Below the pieces are notes generated by a model that worked only from the letters and a program-made list of their open reading frames with translations, was not told the origin of the DNA and made no database searches. This document shows, one piece after another, positions 34,123-36,419 of a DNA stretch of 36,419 nucleotides. Both the position numbers and the translations under genes were made by a program. Source of the DNA: an uncultured Alphaproteobacteria bacterium (GTDB taxonomy: Bacteria > Pseudomonadota > Alphaproteobacteria > RF32 > CAG-239); NCBI GenBank assembly GCA_944392265.1, contig CALXWC010000016.1, positions 1 to 36,419 on the forward strand, written 5' to 3'. The number at the start of each line of letters is the position of its first letter. Position 1 is the first letter of the stretch.

Positions 34123-34170
34123 ATATTAATTATACATAGGTATGTTAACTCAGTATGAGGAGGCATGGTT

Positions 34171-36419
34171 ATGAGTAGAAGCTTTTCATTGAGTGTGATT
34201 GCGATTTTTGGTTTGATGCTGGGTGTTGCTCCGGCATGGGCTGATGTTGATATTTCCGAAAAAAATAGAGTTGAAGTGAGTGACTGGGCTGGCTTAAAGA
34301 AAGCTGTTGAAAATGCCGCAGAAAACGCGGTTATTGTCTTGACAGGAGACATAACTGCAGATGCAAATAAACCGATTACTTCCGTTGGAAACACCGGCGT
34401 TGTGATAGACGGCGGCGGTCATACCATCATCGGTAAAGAAGGCTCATCAAATGGGCAATTTATTAATTTTGATTCTTCTGATAAAACCGATTTAATTATC
34501 CAAAATGTTAAGCTTGAAGGCTTTGGCAATGTGCAAGATTTTAATGCCAATGGCGGGGCGTTTTTTAATAATAATGGTACGATAACGCTTGTTAACAGTA
34601 GTTTTTATGATAACTATGTGCAAACCGGTGCCTTGAGGGATAGTGAAGAAGGACAATTGACCTTTGGTGGAGCGATTTATAATGAAGGAGATTTAACCAT
34701 TCGCGCCGATAATGGGCAATCTATTTTCCGTGGCAACAAGGTAATTTGGGGTGATGACGAAGATTCTTCTTCTATCTATTTTGGCGGAAATCTCAAACTC
34801 GATTCTATTAATAATGGGTTGATTCTGTTTGATGATAAAGTTTCTGGCGCTGAAGTACTTGTGGGAGTTGATAGAAATAAAAATCAAATAGATGATTTTA
34901 TTGAAGAATATGAACAACTTGGTTTTGAATTCAAACAAGATGGTGATAATTATATTGCTTCCGCTACTGTTGATGGAATGACTGTAACCATTCAAATCAT
35001 CAAACAAGAAGATGGAACTTATAATATAAAAGTTATTTCCGGAGAGATGACTATCACCGGTGACAGCAGCAGTAAAGTTGTGTTTAATAATGCGATTGAA
35101 AAAGTGGGTAAGATAGACATATCCGGTACGAATGTTGATGTGAATGAGGGAGCGGGAATAATTTATCGAACCGTAACTCATGATGGCGGTGTGTTAAATA
35201 TCAATGCCGGAGCGAAGGCCGAGGATAGTATCATCAATGATAAAGGTACGTTGAATGTGGCAGATAAAGCTGAAATCCGCCGAACGGAAGTTAATGACGG
35301 TGGTACTTTGCATGTTGCTTCAGGAGGATATGCCGAAGATACAATCGTGAACTCAGGTGGTAAATTAGATGCAGAAGCGCAATCTAAACTGCATAATATG
35401 CTTGCCAACGGCGGAGCAATTTTGGATATCGATAGTGGTGCGGTTTTGACCGGAAACATTGTCATTCATGCAGATGCCGAAATGGGTGGAAGTTATGATT
35501 ATAGCCAAATCTTCAAAGATGAAGTGACGGATAAAGGTTCATTAACGCTTGTTGGCGGTTTGAACAGCGCGATGACGGAAAGCTCACTTGTGAACACCAC
35601 GGAAGGAAAGAAACTGAACTTAACCGAAGGACAATATGCAATAGGTGATGGCGCACAAGCAGTAGAAGGTTGGGATATGCTCACTCTAAAAGATACTGCA
35701 ACAGTGAAGTTGGAAGGTGATATTGGTTTAACCGGCCCAAACAAGAAGTTAATTATAGAAAACGGTTCGACCTTAGATTTGGCCGGACATTCACCAAGTA
35801 ATTATACAATTACTGGTTCTATCAGCAATGATGGTATGATGAACTTTACGCATCCAGATGATGATGCAGATGATATCACCACCATATTTGGAAACTATAA
35901 AGCTTATAACAACGCAAAAATGAATATAAATGTTAATCCGAACGAAAATGTATCGGATTTGTTGAGGGTAGAAGGTGATGTTATAGGAACAACAGAAGTA
36001 ATATTGAACATTGTCGGAGGAAATACTAAACCGACAGATTTAATCCAATTTGTAGAAGCCCCGAATGATTGGGAAAAGACCGGAGCATCATTTGACATCT
36101 ATCGAGTATATGGAAGTTCTTTTGAGTGGGGTGTTTTATATAAAGACAACGGTTGGTATACTGGAACTGTTGATATGATAGATGGTCCAAATGGTTATGG
36201 AGAGAGTAATACGGGAAATTTGGAAGATGATGAAAACTTGGATGATGATGCCGTATTGCCGCCAGAGTTCCCGGATGCACCTACACAACCTGATTCAGGT
36301 GGAAACGGTAAAAATCCTGAGGTGGTTGGTGAGGCTATTGCATATATGGGCTTACCAAGTGCTGGTATAGAACAAACGAGAGGTATGAGTCGAAACGTAG
36401 CAAACAAAGTTGCTGCCAC
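34171..36419 (+). CDS. Autotransporter adhesin, 3' end beyond the window
   Basis: The frame is open from ATG 34171 to the last base (749 codons) with no stop. Signal peptide at residues 1-25 (APAWA-D). The passenger is Asn/Asp/Gly-rich and probably a right-handed beta helix. Residues about 335-410 contain AIDA-like repeats (DGGVLNINAGAKAEDSIIN, then DGGTLHVASGGYAEDTIVN). A passenger-end segment (WGVLYKDNGWYTG, about 650-663) is followed by an acidic Pro-rich linker and the helix GMSRNVANKVAA, where the outer-membrane barrel should begin. The barrel itself lies outside the window. Likely a type Va surface adhesin. Its target is unknown. Confidence 0.85.
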   Translation, partial: MSRSFSLSVIAIFGLMLGVAPAWADVDISEKNRVEVSDWAGLKKAVENAAENAVIVLTGDITADANKPITSVGNTGVVIDGGGHTIIGKEGSSNGQFINFDSSDKTDLIIQNVKLEGFGNVQDFNANGGAFFNNNGTITLVNSSFYDNYVQTGALRDSEEGQLTFGGAIYNEGDLTIRADNGQSIFRGNKVIWGDDEDSSSIYFGGNLKLDSINNGLILFDDKVSGAEVLVGVDRNKNQIDDFIEEYEQLGFEFKQDGDNYIASATVDGMTVTIQIIKQEDGTYNIKVISGEMTITGDSSSKVVFNNAIEKVGKIDISGTNVDVNEGAGIIYRTVTHDGGVLNINAGAKAEDSIINDKGTLNVADKAEIRRTEVNDGGTLHVASGGYAEDTIVNSGGKLDAEAQSKLHNMLANGGAILDIDSGAVLTGNIVIHADAEMGGSYDYSQIFKDEVTDKGSLTLVGGLNSAMTESSLVNTTEGKKLNLTEGQYAIGDGAQAVEGWDMLTLKDTATVKLEGDIGLTGPNKKLIIENGSTLDLAGHSPSNYTITGSISNDGMMNFTHPDDDADDITTIFGNYKAYNNAKMNINVNPNENVSDLLRVEGDVIGTTEVILNIVGGNTKPTDLIQFVEAPNDWEKTGASFDIYRVYGSSFEWGVLYKDNGWYTGTVDMIDGPNGYGESNTGNLEDDENLDDDAVLPPEFPDAPTQPDSGGNGKNPEVVGEAIAYMGLPSAGIEQTRGMSRNVANKVAA

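Noticed and set aside
34693..36280. Several minus-strand open frames in the autotransporter region
   Set aside because: The + strand frame is open for 749 codons with a signal peptide and AIDA-like repeats. The minus frames are low-complexity shadows.
1..36419. CRISPR arrays, tRNA or rRNA genes, insertion sequences, prophage
   Set aside because: I saw no regularly spaced repeats, cloverleaf sequences, transposase frames or phage structural genes.

Overview
This is an AT-rich chromosomal window from an alphaproteobacterium. The evidence is gene order: envC-ctpA-divergent polysaccharide deacetylase-rppH, SRP RNA-dnaX-ybaB-recR, cvpA-radA, a short HPr kinase lacking the N-terminal domain, and mnmE/mnmG/rsmG/parA/parB next to rho, with coaE-dnaQ on the far side. 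The low GC content, many orphan genes and an autotransporter adhesin suggest a host-associated (possibly gut) lineage. That ecological guess is inference.

Layout. 1-5273 (+): end of gpmI, then envC, ctpA, a yibQ-like gene and rppH (central metabolism, division and envelope, RNA decay). 5340-6691 (+): two orphan genes. 6732-8315 (-): rlmN and an IalB-family secreted protein. 8423-10840: cca (+) converging on yraN and rsmI (-). 10939-15208 (+): LpoA-like lipoprotein, SRP RNA, dnaX, ybaB, recR. 15298-19003 (-): cvpA, radA, mlaF, mlaE. 19076-20895 (-): hprK, tsaE, an SNase-like membrane protein. 20996-23666 (-): small membrane protein, parB, parA, rsmG. 23786-26022 (-): PHP hydrolase and a MurA-like enolpyruvyl transferase. 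26133-30006 (-): mnmG, an orphan cassette, mnmE. 30205-30873 (+): HAD hydrolase. 30908-32161 (-): rho. 32162-32726: probable chromosomal origin. 32727-34038 (+): coaE, dnaQ. 34171 to the window end (+): a large autotransporter, cut off.

The right third is the replication-origin and centromere domain. The only long non-coding stretch (565 bp between rho and coaE) holds DnaA boxes and four perfect TTAA-N7-TTAA (CtrA-type) sites. DnaA box plus CtrA-type site occurs three times as a tandem module. Two parS sites lie inside rsmG and mnmG. Between parB and mnmE, and nowhere else in the window, a 15-bp motif TTTAAATACRGTGTT occurs six times in one orientation. It falls in two reading frames and once at a stop codon/intergenic junction, so the DNA rather than the protein appears to be conserved. 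I regard this as the best candidate for an undescribed element, perhaps the site of an origin-domain DNA-binding protein.

A second notable signal is in dnaX: runs of nine and ten A residues sit where the gamma form would end, and out-of-frame reading at either run meets a stop within a few codons. This suggests that gamma and tau are both made, by slippage or frameshifting.
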